Positions 23,801 through 35,500 of a stretch of 64,000 nucleotides of DNA are shown one piece after another. Each line of letters starts with the position of its first letter. The first letter of the stretch is position 1. Source of the DNA: Symsagittifera roscoffensis (Eukaryota; Xenacoelomorpha; Acoela; Convolutidae); the NCBI RefSeq assembly GCF_963678635.1, contig NC_087068.1, positions 21,355,029 through 21,419,028 on the forward strand. Reading direction: 5' to 3'. The position numbers and the translations under genes were made by a program. The notes below the pieces were generated by a model. The model saw only the letters and a list, made by a program, of their open reading frames with translations, was not told the DNA's origin and did no database searches.

Positions 23801-26717
23801 ACCTTAGAAATGGAAATACTCAGCCAATGTGGAGAGAGCACAATGAAAGACTTTAAGCCATCTCCCATGAATCACGGAAAGGGAAATGTCGCAGGACAAC
23901 TAGTACCAGTAGAGTATAAACGACTGACAGTATCGGAGGCTGGGTCGATAGATGAACCCGCCGGTGGATACATGGAGATGTTGAATTAACGAAACTCGGC
24001 TAGAGGGTATGTGATAGCTCTGGAAGACAATGTTGCAAGGCACCACCCTCAAGCAGAAGGCGTACGGGACTTTAGCGTCGTCTGAGATACAGGCAGAAAC
24101 GAGGGAGCAATTGGTGAGCCTTCCATGGAAAGCAGTGGTGTTACGGTACTTCGAAGAAGAAATGAGGACTGCGCCAAGAATACACGCTCTCATGGCAGTA
24201 CCTTACGTAGGAACAGAGTTACAACTGAGGTTTGCCTGGTGCATGATGGGAGTGAATCGCGAAGAATATGATTCAGAAGAAAGGAAGAGGTCAAAAGAAG
24301 AGAAGCTTTTCCTTATGACGAACCTGAGGGATCTGATAGTCCAAGAGGGAGCAGCAGTAGCGTGTGCGAAGCGGAGAGACGCTCTCTGTTTCATTCGGTT
24401 CATGATAGAGCAGATTTCAGTACCTGCATTGAACACCTGTGTCAACAAGCTGAGGGAGGGCGATGAGCAAGCGAAAGCCTTACTCTTTCTAGCACTGCTG
24501 GATATGCAGCAAAGCAAACCGATGAGGGTGAATATGAAAGAACCCGAGGAGTTAGAACCCATGAGAAAGATAGACGAAATCAGGAGATTTTCAAACAAGG
24601 AGCTGATGCTCACTAAAGAATCTATGGGGGCACTACCGAAATCCAGCGAGTACTGTGGACTGATCAAGAAGAAGTCGTACAGCTACGTATCCGGAATCAT
24701 AGGGATAGCGTACAACCCTTTCCTGAGTGAAGACATACGCGATTGCTTCTTCGATTACGAGCAAGCAGTGTTGCTAAGGTTCTGGACGTCGAGAATTGTA
24801 ACAATTAAGAGCGCTAATAATCCACAGACCAAACTGGGACTGGTCTTGGAAGAAGAGGCGACTGCACCTTCCGTACCAAAATCCGACAAAAGAGTGGAGC
24901 TTGGGTTGGGATTCTCAGATGAATTACTGAGAACGAGCTTGATGGCAGTGTGGGAATTGATGAGGCCATCATGGTGTCCTAGCCCCAACGCTGACTCGAT
25001 ATTACGGGCGACACAAGACGTGCAGAGGGAGCTGAATGCAGACTGTAACCTGCGTGACCTTAACATCATATATAATGTGATGATAACGGCCTCTAGGAGC
25101 AACGGTGAAGATAAAGTGGAGTTGCCTGGCTGGGGACCAGAAGACTGGGTCAAACCTGGTAGCTGTCTGGCGGAAGTCTGTGGACTAGAAGGTCACGTTT
25201 GTGGAGGTCTGGACTGTCTGAAGACCCTAGAGAGGCAACACAAGCAATTGACGGTATTGTTTGGGAATGTCGTGATGAAAGCAAGAACGGAAACGGAACT
25301 GATAGCGGTTTGCCATGGAGGAACCGAGGTGAATCTAGTGACTGCACTAGGATTCTACAGCATGTTTAGTTCTTTAGAGTCACTATTGATTCTAGAACAG
25401 AGACATGAGATGGTCACTGCCATCAGTGTAGAAGTATTCCCAGGAGTTCTGCAAACCGAGCAGAAACACATAGGAAAATGGAGGGAAGCGATCGAGGCGG
25501 AAATGAACATCAGACACAGTGAGACTTATTGTACAGCATCAGGAGTACGATATTTGGTGGGCTCGAAATTGGCTCCAATGTGCAAGAGCAGATACCCGGT
25601 ACATTTCGTAGCTGTGGATGTAAAGAGTACGAGAACGATCGTGGATCAAGCCTTCTCCGTGCCAAAGTGTGTGAGACTAACGAGATTGTCAGAAAAATCT
25701 TACGAGTTGCTATGTAAGATGTTCTCAGCAGTTCCAGAGAGAAAAAAGGAGGAGTTGGAATCGATACTGGGAAGGAAGTTCATGGGATACGTGAGTGGGA
25801 ACTTCAGTGACTTTGAGAGACAGAAACAGAGAGGATCAACCGTTACGGATTACAATACAGTAGACGAGAATGATGAAGTCCACCGAGTGATGATGGAAGT
25901 GAAACCATTACTGGAAGCTTTGGGAAAACGCAATTGGAGGAGCATCATGTTGACACATGACGAGTTTCCCTGCCACTGCTTGCTGCAGACCTGGTGGTAT
26001 CCCAAGCGTAGTAATCTGGTGTTGATCTTAGACTCTGGAGAGCTGCTCTCCATGGGTTTACCAGACTCATCACAACCCATAATGATAGTGATAGTGGGAG
26101 TTATGATGGCGATACGATGGCTGGAAGCTCATGTGAAAGAAAACAATAGACAGGAGGCACCAACGAGAGAACAGTTGCGGAAATTGGATTGTCTGAAAGA
26201 TTTAAATCTTTTTGAGACAATGTGCAAGATTCTAAACATTCCGATGGAAGTGAAGAAGATATGGGCAAAAAAACGATTGATGCCATGGTTCAGAGCTAAC
26301 ATGACTGCATGGTTGTACGAATATGCTAAGAAGCATATGTCGAAGCAAGGCAGAGTGTACAGTGAATATCAGCTGGACATTGGAGCAGGAGCTTTCAAGC
26401 GAGCTCTCGTGACTCATCGGAATGCAGTGACCATCGCTGTGAAAAGAATTTCCAGGACACGTGAACTTAGTGGAAAGGAGAAGGCAGAGATGTTGAAGCA
26501 AGATTTGGAGAGAAATTTGACGTTGTGTCTCCACAACAGCTTCTGCAGGAACAGAGAATCTAACGTGGATCCCCTACCTTGTTGCAAACAGAGGGTAGAA
26601 GAGCAGAAGTGTTGGAGGACTGCTTCCAACAGCGTCAGAATAGCTAATGATGTGTTGCAAGACACAGAAACTGAAAGTGCAGAGTCAGTATCACAGGAGG
26701 AAGAGATGGAACATTGA
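17812..26717 (+). pseudogene. Element B ORF3 (SGNH-hydrolase-bearing giant protein)
   Basis: Third frame of the element, starting MDNFNLDELMDL after the spacer. Order of parts: conserved N-terminal segment; proline-rich linker and coiled coil (about 18250-18460); SGNH hydrolase domain (about 19005-19545) with its GDSL-like block I, FGGATIAQ, VGTNDISRG and DGIHFD; linker; second SGNH-like domain (about 20380-20995, with AGINDHLHSRG); then unrecognised conserved segments to the end, separated by an acidic low-complexity part (about 22790-23050). No signal peptide, membrane anchor or envelope-like cleavage site is evident. The copy has several breaks. Function is unknown beyond the hydrolase fold. 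Confidence 0.85.
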
Positions 26718-27540
26718 CAAATGGCCGAAAAACGAGATGCAAAAAGAGACGAAATTAGAAGAATTTAGAGGTTTTAGAACTTCTAAACGACGTAAAAAGA
26801 AGAAAACAAAGGAGTGATGAGAAAGAAATTAAAACTCAGTATTGTTTTATGTGTGTGAAAAAACTCAAGTGAGAAACCAAGCAACCAAGTTGTAATTGAA
26901 AACTGAAACATTTAGTTGAGTTTTGAATTTGATGCATTTATAAATTTGCATTTCGATTTTAGTTAAGTCGCTTTAGAGACACTTACTTACTATTTATATA
27001 GAAAGGCTTGAGTAAAGAGTATATTTAAATATTCTAGCCTGCATGACTGTTTTTAATCAACTAGGAGAACTGATCACTTTGTGGTGACATGAAAGGCTTG
27101 GGTAATCTCTCGAAGAGGGAGATTGTTTCATTGTTCTTTCTAAACCACAGAGTTTCTTAGTTTTAATATCCAGGACAATATTAAGCAAGATTTCTGAAGG
27201 GAAGAAGCATAGTAGGATAATTTTAGCTTGTTGGTTGGCAGGACTGTCCTGCAAACCAACACCTTTTAAATCCAGGAGAAAAAGTTTTTAATCAGGACAT
27301 TGACATTGGAAGTCGGAAAATATGTTTTTATCTTAGGTCATATTCTCAATGTGCAGATTAATGAAAGAATTCGAAGGCTATAGTGATGTAGTATGATGCC
27401 ATTTATATTCTGCAGTGAGTCGATATGAAGCGGTTAAAAATTATTTCGTGCATTTTGTAAATTCTGTTCGATGACACTGTACCTATTTTACGAACATTGC
27501 GAGATTCAATGAGGTTATTGACCGGACTGTCCGGGGAGTA
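26718..27540 (+). other. Element B 3' UTR and PPT
   Basis: Non-coding. Hairpin at 26764-26787 (TTTAGAGGTT / AACTTCTAAA), stem CTTTGTGGT (near 27077) / ACCACAGAG (near 27143), palindromic hairpin GCAGGAC-T-GTCCTGC near 27238-27252 flanked by GGTTG and AACC, and CTGTCCGGGGAGTA just before the LTR at 27541. C, A and D have the same plan. Confidence 0.8.
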
Positions 27541-27826
27541 TGTGACATTCGACCAGAATGGACCAAAATTTCGATTTGATGACGTAACAATTCTGGGAAA
27601 CGTCAAAAACGGCCATTTTGGCAGAAAACCGCAAGAAAAACAACAACATTAGTTGCGATAGCGATAACAACGAAAATTGTGATTGAGAAACGACAACAAA
27701 TTGCAGAAAAAGCAGAGACCGCTCCGAGTTGCAACTATTGTGTCGCTACAATAGTTGCAAGGCAGTTGAGAACAACAGTGAAGGGTGGAAGACAGCCTTC
27801 CGGAAGGAAGATAAGAGCCTTATTTC
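27541..27826 (+). repeat. Element B 3' LTR, first part
   Basis: Starts TGTGACATTCGACCAGAATGG directly after the PPT and contains the U3 hairpin (27729-27760, 13-bp stem). Cut at 27826 by the C insertion; continues at 52424. Confidence 0.9.
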
Positions 27827-28746
27827 TGTAACATTCGCCCGGAAGATACATATCGACGGATAACAAAACTAAGTCTTAAGACGACTGGCTAGCGTCTAAA
27901 CAGAGCTTTGCATGCTTTTCACCGTCTCTACCAAGCCAGTACTTTTCGGTGGTCTTTCTTACATCGGGTCGACAAAAACGCTACTGCTCTCCGGCTTCGA
28001 CCAGAACGCTCAAATTAACTGAATTACATGCAAAATTAGTGAGCTCATGGCTGGGTCTCTGTATCCCCAGACCACGAGGTCACTCCTAAAAACAGGGTTA
28101 CTACTTATTATATTACTATTGTTTTTGTTCAGTAGATAAAAATCATCATCTCCATCGAAGATGGATCAACCCTTCCCCCCCTTCCTCTAGCTCCTCATTC
28201 TTGTCAAAACGAATTAAGATCTTAATTAAATTCAAGTCAGGACATGACGGATGCTAAAATTCAATATAAGTTCATAAAAGTCCACGTCCCGAGACCCTTC
28301 CGGATTCTTGAATCCGGTGAATCAAGCTTCTTAATATCCAGTTCACAATAACTCGGAAGGCTGGGTTTTACCCTTCACCGTTGCTCGCAACGGCCTTGCA
28401 ACTATTGTAACAGCACAATAGTTGCAACTCGGAACGTCCTCTGCTGTTCGGTAGTTCGTTGTTGTTTTTTAGTCTCGATTTCGTACTGTTCGTAATCGCA
28501 GATAAAAGTTGTTCTGTTCCTTTCTGCTATTTTAGCTAAAATGGCCGTCTCTGACGTTTCTCAGAAATATGACGTCATAATTCGAATTTTTAAAAATTAG
28601 AATTCCAGAACCTTCTAGCCTTCACCGTTTGGCTAATCGTTCAAATAACGTCCTTATCCGTTCTAAATCGCCAATTCGGAAGGCTTGCTGCTAAAATACC
28701 GAATTCTGCAGAGACTGCATTTTGGCCATTCTGGTCGAATGTCACA
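27827..28746 (-). repeat. Element C 3' LTR
   Basis: 920 bp; on the + strand it runs from TGTAACATTCG to CGAATGTCACA. It contains the U5 stem (27884-27890 with 27934-27940), a CCATC/GATGG hairpin (28152-28164) and the U3 hairpin (28396-28427: 13-bp stem, loop AACAGC on the + strand). Confidence 0.95.
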
Positions 28747-29566
28747 TACTCCCCGGACAGTCCGGTCAATGTCCTCATTGAATCGCGCAATGTTCTAAAT
28801 GGTTACAGTGTCATCGAACAGAATTTACAAAATGCACGAAATTACTTTTACCTACGTCACATCGACTCACTGCAGAATATAAATGGCATCATACTACATC
28901 ACTATAGCCTTCAAATTCTTTCATTAATCTGCACATTGAGGATATGACTTAAGATAAAACATATTTTCTGACTTCCAGTGTCAATATCCCGATTGAAACT
29001 TTTTCTCCTAGATTTAAAAGGTGTTGGCTTGCAGGACAGTCCTGCCAACCAACAAGCTAAAATTATCCTACTATGCTCCTTCCCTTCGGAAATCTTGCTT
29101 GTTTATTGTCCTGAATATTAAAACTAAGAAACTTTGTGGTTAGAAAGAACAATGCAACAACCTCCCTCCTCAAGAAGTTACTCAAGTTTTTCATGTCACC
29201 ACAAAGTTATCAGTCTTCCTAAGTGATTAAAAACAATCATGCAGGCTGGAATATTTAAATATACTCTTCCCTCAAGCCTTTCTAAATAAATAATAAGTGA
29301 GTGTCTCTAAAGCCACTTCAACTAAAACCAAAATGCAAATTTATAAATGCAACAATTTCCAAACTCAACTTAAATGTTTCAGTTTTCAATTACAACTTGG
29401 TTGCTTGGTTTCTCACTTGAGTTTTTCACACACAAAAAACAATTTTGAGTTTTAACTTTTCTTCATCATCCCTTTGTTCTCTTCTTTTTTCGTCGTTTAG
29501 AAGTTCTAAAACTTCTAAATTCTTCTAATTTTCTTTCTTGTTGCCTCTTGTTTTCTCGACCATTCA
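28747..29566 (-). other. Element C 3' UTR and PPT
   Basis: Starts (in + coordinates) with the PPT complement TACTCCCCGGACAG, then carries the palindromic hairpin around 29030-29055 (TTGCAGGAC-A-GTCCTGCCAA), and the hairpin beside the ORF3 stop (29496-29519; 10-bp stem TTTAGAAGTT / AACTTCTAAA, loop CTAA). No gene seen. Confidence 0.8.
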
Positions 29567-32500
29567 TCAATGCTCCATTTCCTCCTCCTGTGACGCTGAC
29601 TCTGCACTCTCGGTCTCCGTGTCTTGTAGCACGTCATTGACTATCCTGACGCTGTTGGAAGCCGTCCTCCAACACTTCTGCTCTTCCACCCTCTGTTTAC
29701 AGCAAGGTAGGGGATCCACGTTTGACTCTCTGTTTCTACAGAAGCTGTTGTGGAGACACAACGCCACGTTTCTTTCCAAATCTTCTTTCAGCATCTCTGC
29801 CTTCTCATTTCCACTACGCTCGCTCGTCCTGGAAATTCTTTTCACAGCGGTGGTCACTGCATTCCGATGGGTCACGAAAGCTCGCTTGAAAGCTCCTGCC
29901 CCAATGTCCAGCTGATATTCACTGTACACTCTGCCATGTTTCGACATATGCTTTTTCGCATACTCGTACAACCATGCAGTCATGTTAGCTCTGAACCATG
30001 GCATCAATCGTTTTCTTGCCCATATCTTCTTCACTTCCATCGGAATGTTTAGAACTTTGCACATTGTCTCAAAAAGATCTAAATCTTTTAGACAATCTAA
30101 TTTCTGCAATTGTTCTCTCGTCGGTGCCTCCTGTCTATTATTTTCTCTCACATGAGCTTCCAGCCATCGTATCGCCATCATAACTCCCACTATCACTATT
30201 GTTATGGGCTGTGATGAATCTGGTAAACCCATGGAGAGCAGCTCTCCAGAGTCCCAGATCAACACCAGATTACTACGCTTGGGATACCACCAGGTCTGCA
30301 GCAAGCAGTGGCAAGGAAACTCGTCATGTGTCAACATGATGCTCCTCCAATTCCGTTTTCCCGAAGCTTCCAGCAATGGCTCCACTTCCATCATCACTCG
30401 GTGGATCTCATCATTCTCATCTACTGCATTGTAATCTGTGACAGTTGATCCTCTCTGTTTCTGTTTTTCAAAGTCACTGAAGTTCCCGCTCACATATCCC
30501 ATGAACTTCTTTCCTAGTATTGACTCCAACTCCTCTTTGGTTCTTTCTGGAACTGCTGAGAACATCTTACATAGTAACTCGTAAGACTTTTCAGACATTC
30601 TCGCCAATCTCACGCACTTTGGCACTGAGAAAGCTTGATCCACGATCGTTCTTGTACTCTTCACGTCCACAGCCACGAAATGTACAGGGTATCTGCTCTT
30701 GCACATTGGAGCCAACGTTGAACCCACCAAATATCGTGCTCCTGATGGTCTACAATAAGTTTCGCTGTGTCTGATGTTCATCTCCGTTTCGATTGCTTCC
30801 CTCCATTTTCCTATATACTTCTGCTCAGTCTGCAGAACTCCTGGGAATACTTCTACGCTGATGGCTGTGACCATCTCATGTTTCTGTTCTAGATTCAATA
30901 GTGACTCTAAAGAACCAAACATGCTGTAGAATCCTAGTGCTGTCACTAGATTCACATCGGTTCCTCCATGGCAATCTGCTATCAGTTCCGTTTCCGTTCT
31001 TGCTTTCATCACTACATTTCCAAACAATACCGTCAACTGCTTGTGTTGTTTCTCCAGGGTTTTCACACAGTCTAGACTTCCACAAACGTGACCCTCTAGT
31101 CCACAGACTTCCGCCAGACAGCTACCAGGTTTGACCCAGTCTTCTGGTCCCCAGCCAGGCAACTCCACTCTATCTTCTCCGTTGCTCTTAGAGGCTGTTG
31201 TCATCACATTATATATGATGTTGAGGTCACGCAGGTTACAGTCCACATTCAGTTCCCTCTGTATGTCCTGTGTCGCCCGTAATATTGAGTCAGCGTTGGG
31301 ACTAGGACACCACGATGGCTTCATCAATTCCCACACTGCCATCAAGCTCGTTATCAGTAATTCATCTGAGAATCCCAACCCAAATTCCACTCTCTTGTCG
31401 GATTTTGGTACTGAAGGTGCAGTCACCTCTTCTTCCAAGACCAGTCCCAATTTGGCCTGTGAATTGTTGACGCTTTTAATCGTTACAATCCTGGACGTCC
31501 AGAATCTTAGTAACACCGCCTGCTCATAATCAAAGAAGCAATCGCGTATGTCTTCACTCAGGAAAGGATTGTACGCTATCCCTATGATCCCGGATACATA
31601 GCTATATGACTTCTTCTTGATCGGTCCACAGTATTCACTGGATTTCGGCAATGCTCCCATAGATTCTTTAGTGAGCCTCAACTCCTTGTTTGAGAATCTC
31701 CTGATCTCGTCTATCTTTTTCATGGGTTCCAATTCTTCAGGTTCTTTCATGTTCACCCTCATCGGTTTACTTTGCTGCATATCCAGCATTGCTAGCAAGA
31801 ACATGGCTTTCGTTCGCTCATCGCCTTCCTTCAACATTTTAACACAAGTGCTTAATGCAGGTACTGAGATCTGCTCTATCAGGAATCGAATGAAACAGAG
31901 AGCGTCTCTCCGCTTTGCACACGCTACTGCTGCTCCCTCCTGGACTATCAGATCCCTCAGATTCGTCATAAGGAAAACTTTTTCCTCCTTTGATCTCTTC
32001 CTTTCTCCCGAATCATATTCTTCGCGAGTCAGTCCCATCATGCACCAGGCGAGCCTGAGTTGTAATTCTGTCCTTACGTAAGGTACTGCCACGAGAGCAT
32101 GTATTCTTGGCGTAGTCCTCATTTCCTCTTCGAAATACCTCAATACTACTGCTTTCCATGGGAGGCTCACCAACTGCTCGATCGTCTCCGCCTGTACGTC
32201 AGACGACGCCAAAGTTCCGTACGCCTTCTGCTTGAGGGTGGTGCCTTGCAACATTGTTTCCAGATAACCCTCCATGGCTTTTTCTTCTTCCAGGGCCATT
32301 ACATGCCCTCTAGCCGAGTTTCGGTATTCCAACATCTCCATGTATCCACCGGTGGGTTCATCTATCGACACTGTCTCAGACACTGTCAGTCTGTTGTATT
32401 CCACTGGTGTTAGTTGTCCTGCAACACTTCCCTTTCCATGATTCATGGGAGATGGCTTGAAGTCCCTCATTTTACTCTCTCCACATTGACTGAGTATTTC

Positions 32501-35500
32501 CATTTCTAAAGTCGCTCCAGTCAGAGTGCGGTCACTCCTTTTGGATTTATAACCAGTTGACTTTAACCCCGCCATGAGAATGGGTGGCACCATCGCTATA
32601 TCAGTTAATATTCTATCTGTGCCAGACAATTGGTAATCACCTTGCCCCAAATCCATGACTTCCTCAACTCGTTTTCTTTTCGCTGAGTTACCAGCTTTCA
32701 TCGATATTTCCGAATCCACTTTCGTCTTTCCAATCCTCTTCGGCATCACTCTGCTGCCTAACTTCATTTTCATCGCATTGATTTTATCAATCACCATTTT
32801 CGATCGCATCGTTCCTCTCCTGGTCCTTGACAGGTACACCACCTCTCCTTCATTGTTCTGCGGTGTTATCTTGATGGGAGAATTCGCTTCACTCTCATCA
32901 GTGGCTGAGTCGATCAATAACTCACTCAGTCTCCCTTCACACTCATCAAGCTTGTCAAGTACTTCTCTCATCAAGGGTTGATTGAGACCTGTTTTGAGAA
33001 TGGACTGGGTCCCATAGCTCTGAATCACAGTCCAGACTTCTTCCATGAACGCCACTCTGTCCAGCTTACATCCCGTCCTACTCTCGTGGTCTCGGTGATG
33101 TACTTCCCATTCTTCTTCGGGTAGCGTTCCCAAGAAAGGTACTCTGGCTGAGGCCTCTATTCTTCTCCTCCGAGGTGATTCCATGAGGATTCTCTGATCG
33201 TTATTTCTTGTATTGCCAGGAGAGCTGCTCTCCGGCAAATTCCGTTTCATTTCCTCAAAGGCTGACGGAGGTTCCAGTGTCGAGATGCCTTCATCCGCTG
33301 GCTCAGTCGTTTCCAACGTGTCTGCATTATTCTCAAGATCACTGAAGATATTGAAATCCAGGCTGGATGTTCCTCCTGTCGATGCCCTGTCGTCTTCCCC
33401 ACCAGCTTGATCTTGTTGCATGGGTTCTTCCGTCTGACGGTTTCCACCCTGTCCGTCATCTCCTTCTGACTTGTCCCCATTCGAGTTCGATGGTCCTTGT
33501 TTGTCATCATCAGCTTCTTCCTGGAATCTCGGTATGAGCAATGTACCGGCTGATTTATCTTCCTCTTCTCCATGGACCACTTTAGTTTCTTCGCAGCCGA
33601 AGGGTGCTAGGAAAATTCTCGTCTGCAATATTCTCGCAACTTTCATCTCTTTTCTCACACTAGTCAGGATTACTGAGGCTTCAGGCAATTCAGTCCTGCC
33701 TCTCATCCTCATTGGAGCTGAGCCTAGTCGTCTCCATTCCTCATCAAATCCTTCAGGCTTGGGAGTAGCGGCGTTGCTTATTCGCCTTCTCGTCGCTTGA
33801 TCCGTGTACGCAAATCGTGTGTACTGTAACACGGCGGCATTTCTCCCCACGAAGTATGGATCCATCGTCGCCGAGAAATTCCCTACTCTCCTTTCATTGG
33901 TTTCGAATGCTCTCAACCTAGGAGTTTGTACTACGGAGACTGCTCCGAGCAACATCCTTCTTATCAGAGGGAATTCAGGGATTGCTTCGGGTAGCTTCTT
34001 GTAATCGCCCCAGTCCTTCGTCTCTTCTCTCACCTTGTGATACGCTGCTGTGAGACGAGGCATTCTGCTCATTTCGCCATTCGTTTTGTCATAGGGCCTC
34101 AGATTCCAAAGCTTTGGAAACACCTCGATGTGCCCTCTTTCTACTTCTCCCATGCGGTCACAGAAGTGATCGTCAAAATTGATGACTGTCATCTCTGGCT
34201 CCGATATTTTCGCAAATAACAGATCTTCACTCATGAGCTCTCGCAATGCGTGCTGCTCACACCAGTTCAGTGTACTACCGTCCACTGCCGATATGAGGTT
34301 CAGGTGCAACACCGACCTCCTATATGCTTCCACTTTAACGTCAGGGAACGCAAAGGTGACTGCTGGTCCATAGATCACTGTCACGAACTCCGTGACTCCT
34401 CTGATCAGCGCCAAGGGATCGATTCTCATAGCTAAGCTCAAATCTGTTAACAGCGGCATGCCCCCAACATGTCGTCTAACATCTTCCTCTCTCTCAATTG
34501 TCTCGTCTTCTCCGGTTCCAAAGCGATTTTGCTGCAAGAGATACTGGATAAGAGTGTGTCTCAGGTCTCTTATTTTGTTCCACGAGTCTGTGGATTTCTT
34601 CATATCCAGATTCCTCACTCTCTCTTTCATCTGCTCTGGACAACGTGCCAGTTTCATCAGCCCTCCCAAGTTTCCGTGGGTTATTGCGATCAACGTCAAA
34701 AGTCCATCTAGTCGCAGGTTCTGTATTCCATCCGTAAGCAGTATCACCGGTCCTTTCACGAAATTCTGCGCTCCAAATGTCACGAACAGGGCTATTAATT
34801 CCACTATCGATACTTTCACTACCGCTTGGAGGAATTCCTTTATCAAGTAGTGCGAGACTTTCGGGTAGACTTTTGCCAAGAAGGACGCGGTCCATCCGGC
34901 TTCCAACCCTTCTAGCATGCTGTCTGTCCTTTCAAATCCCTCCTGTCCTTTCACTTCCTGGGTCCAGAAGGTTTCCAGAGTAATCTGACACATTCTGTTC
35001 ACGAACTCAGCTGTCTTTTCTCCGGCATTTTCCGCCAGGTTCACCTCCTTCAACAAGTAGGCGTGCATCTTAGTGATCATTACTGGGCCTTGCTGAAAAG
35101 CATCTGCACCCAATGCCGCTACTCTCGGATTCAGGTGTAGCCACTGGTTTGCTTCCGGCTTGGTTCTCAGCACCATCGCTTCCAGATGAGCTCTCGTCTC
35201 CAGTGAATTCTTTCTTCTCGTGTCTTCACTCGCCACTTCCATTGCTCGGAACCACAAGTCGCTGGACATTGCCGTAATCACTCGATGGTCGTCATCTATT
35301 CCTGGTTTCATTTTGAGTTGCCGACTGAAGTTGGACAGTTCCAACCCCAGCACTTCGTCCAACACCAACATGTGTAGCGCGTGGTCCTTGAACCCTCTCA
35401 TCGCGTTTGAGATATCTGACCATACTGCAGGCAGTTCAGCCTTAAGTGGCCTCAGGTTCTCCATTTCTATCATGCGATTCGGGGCTGATATGATCACATC

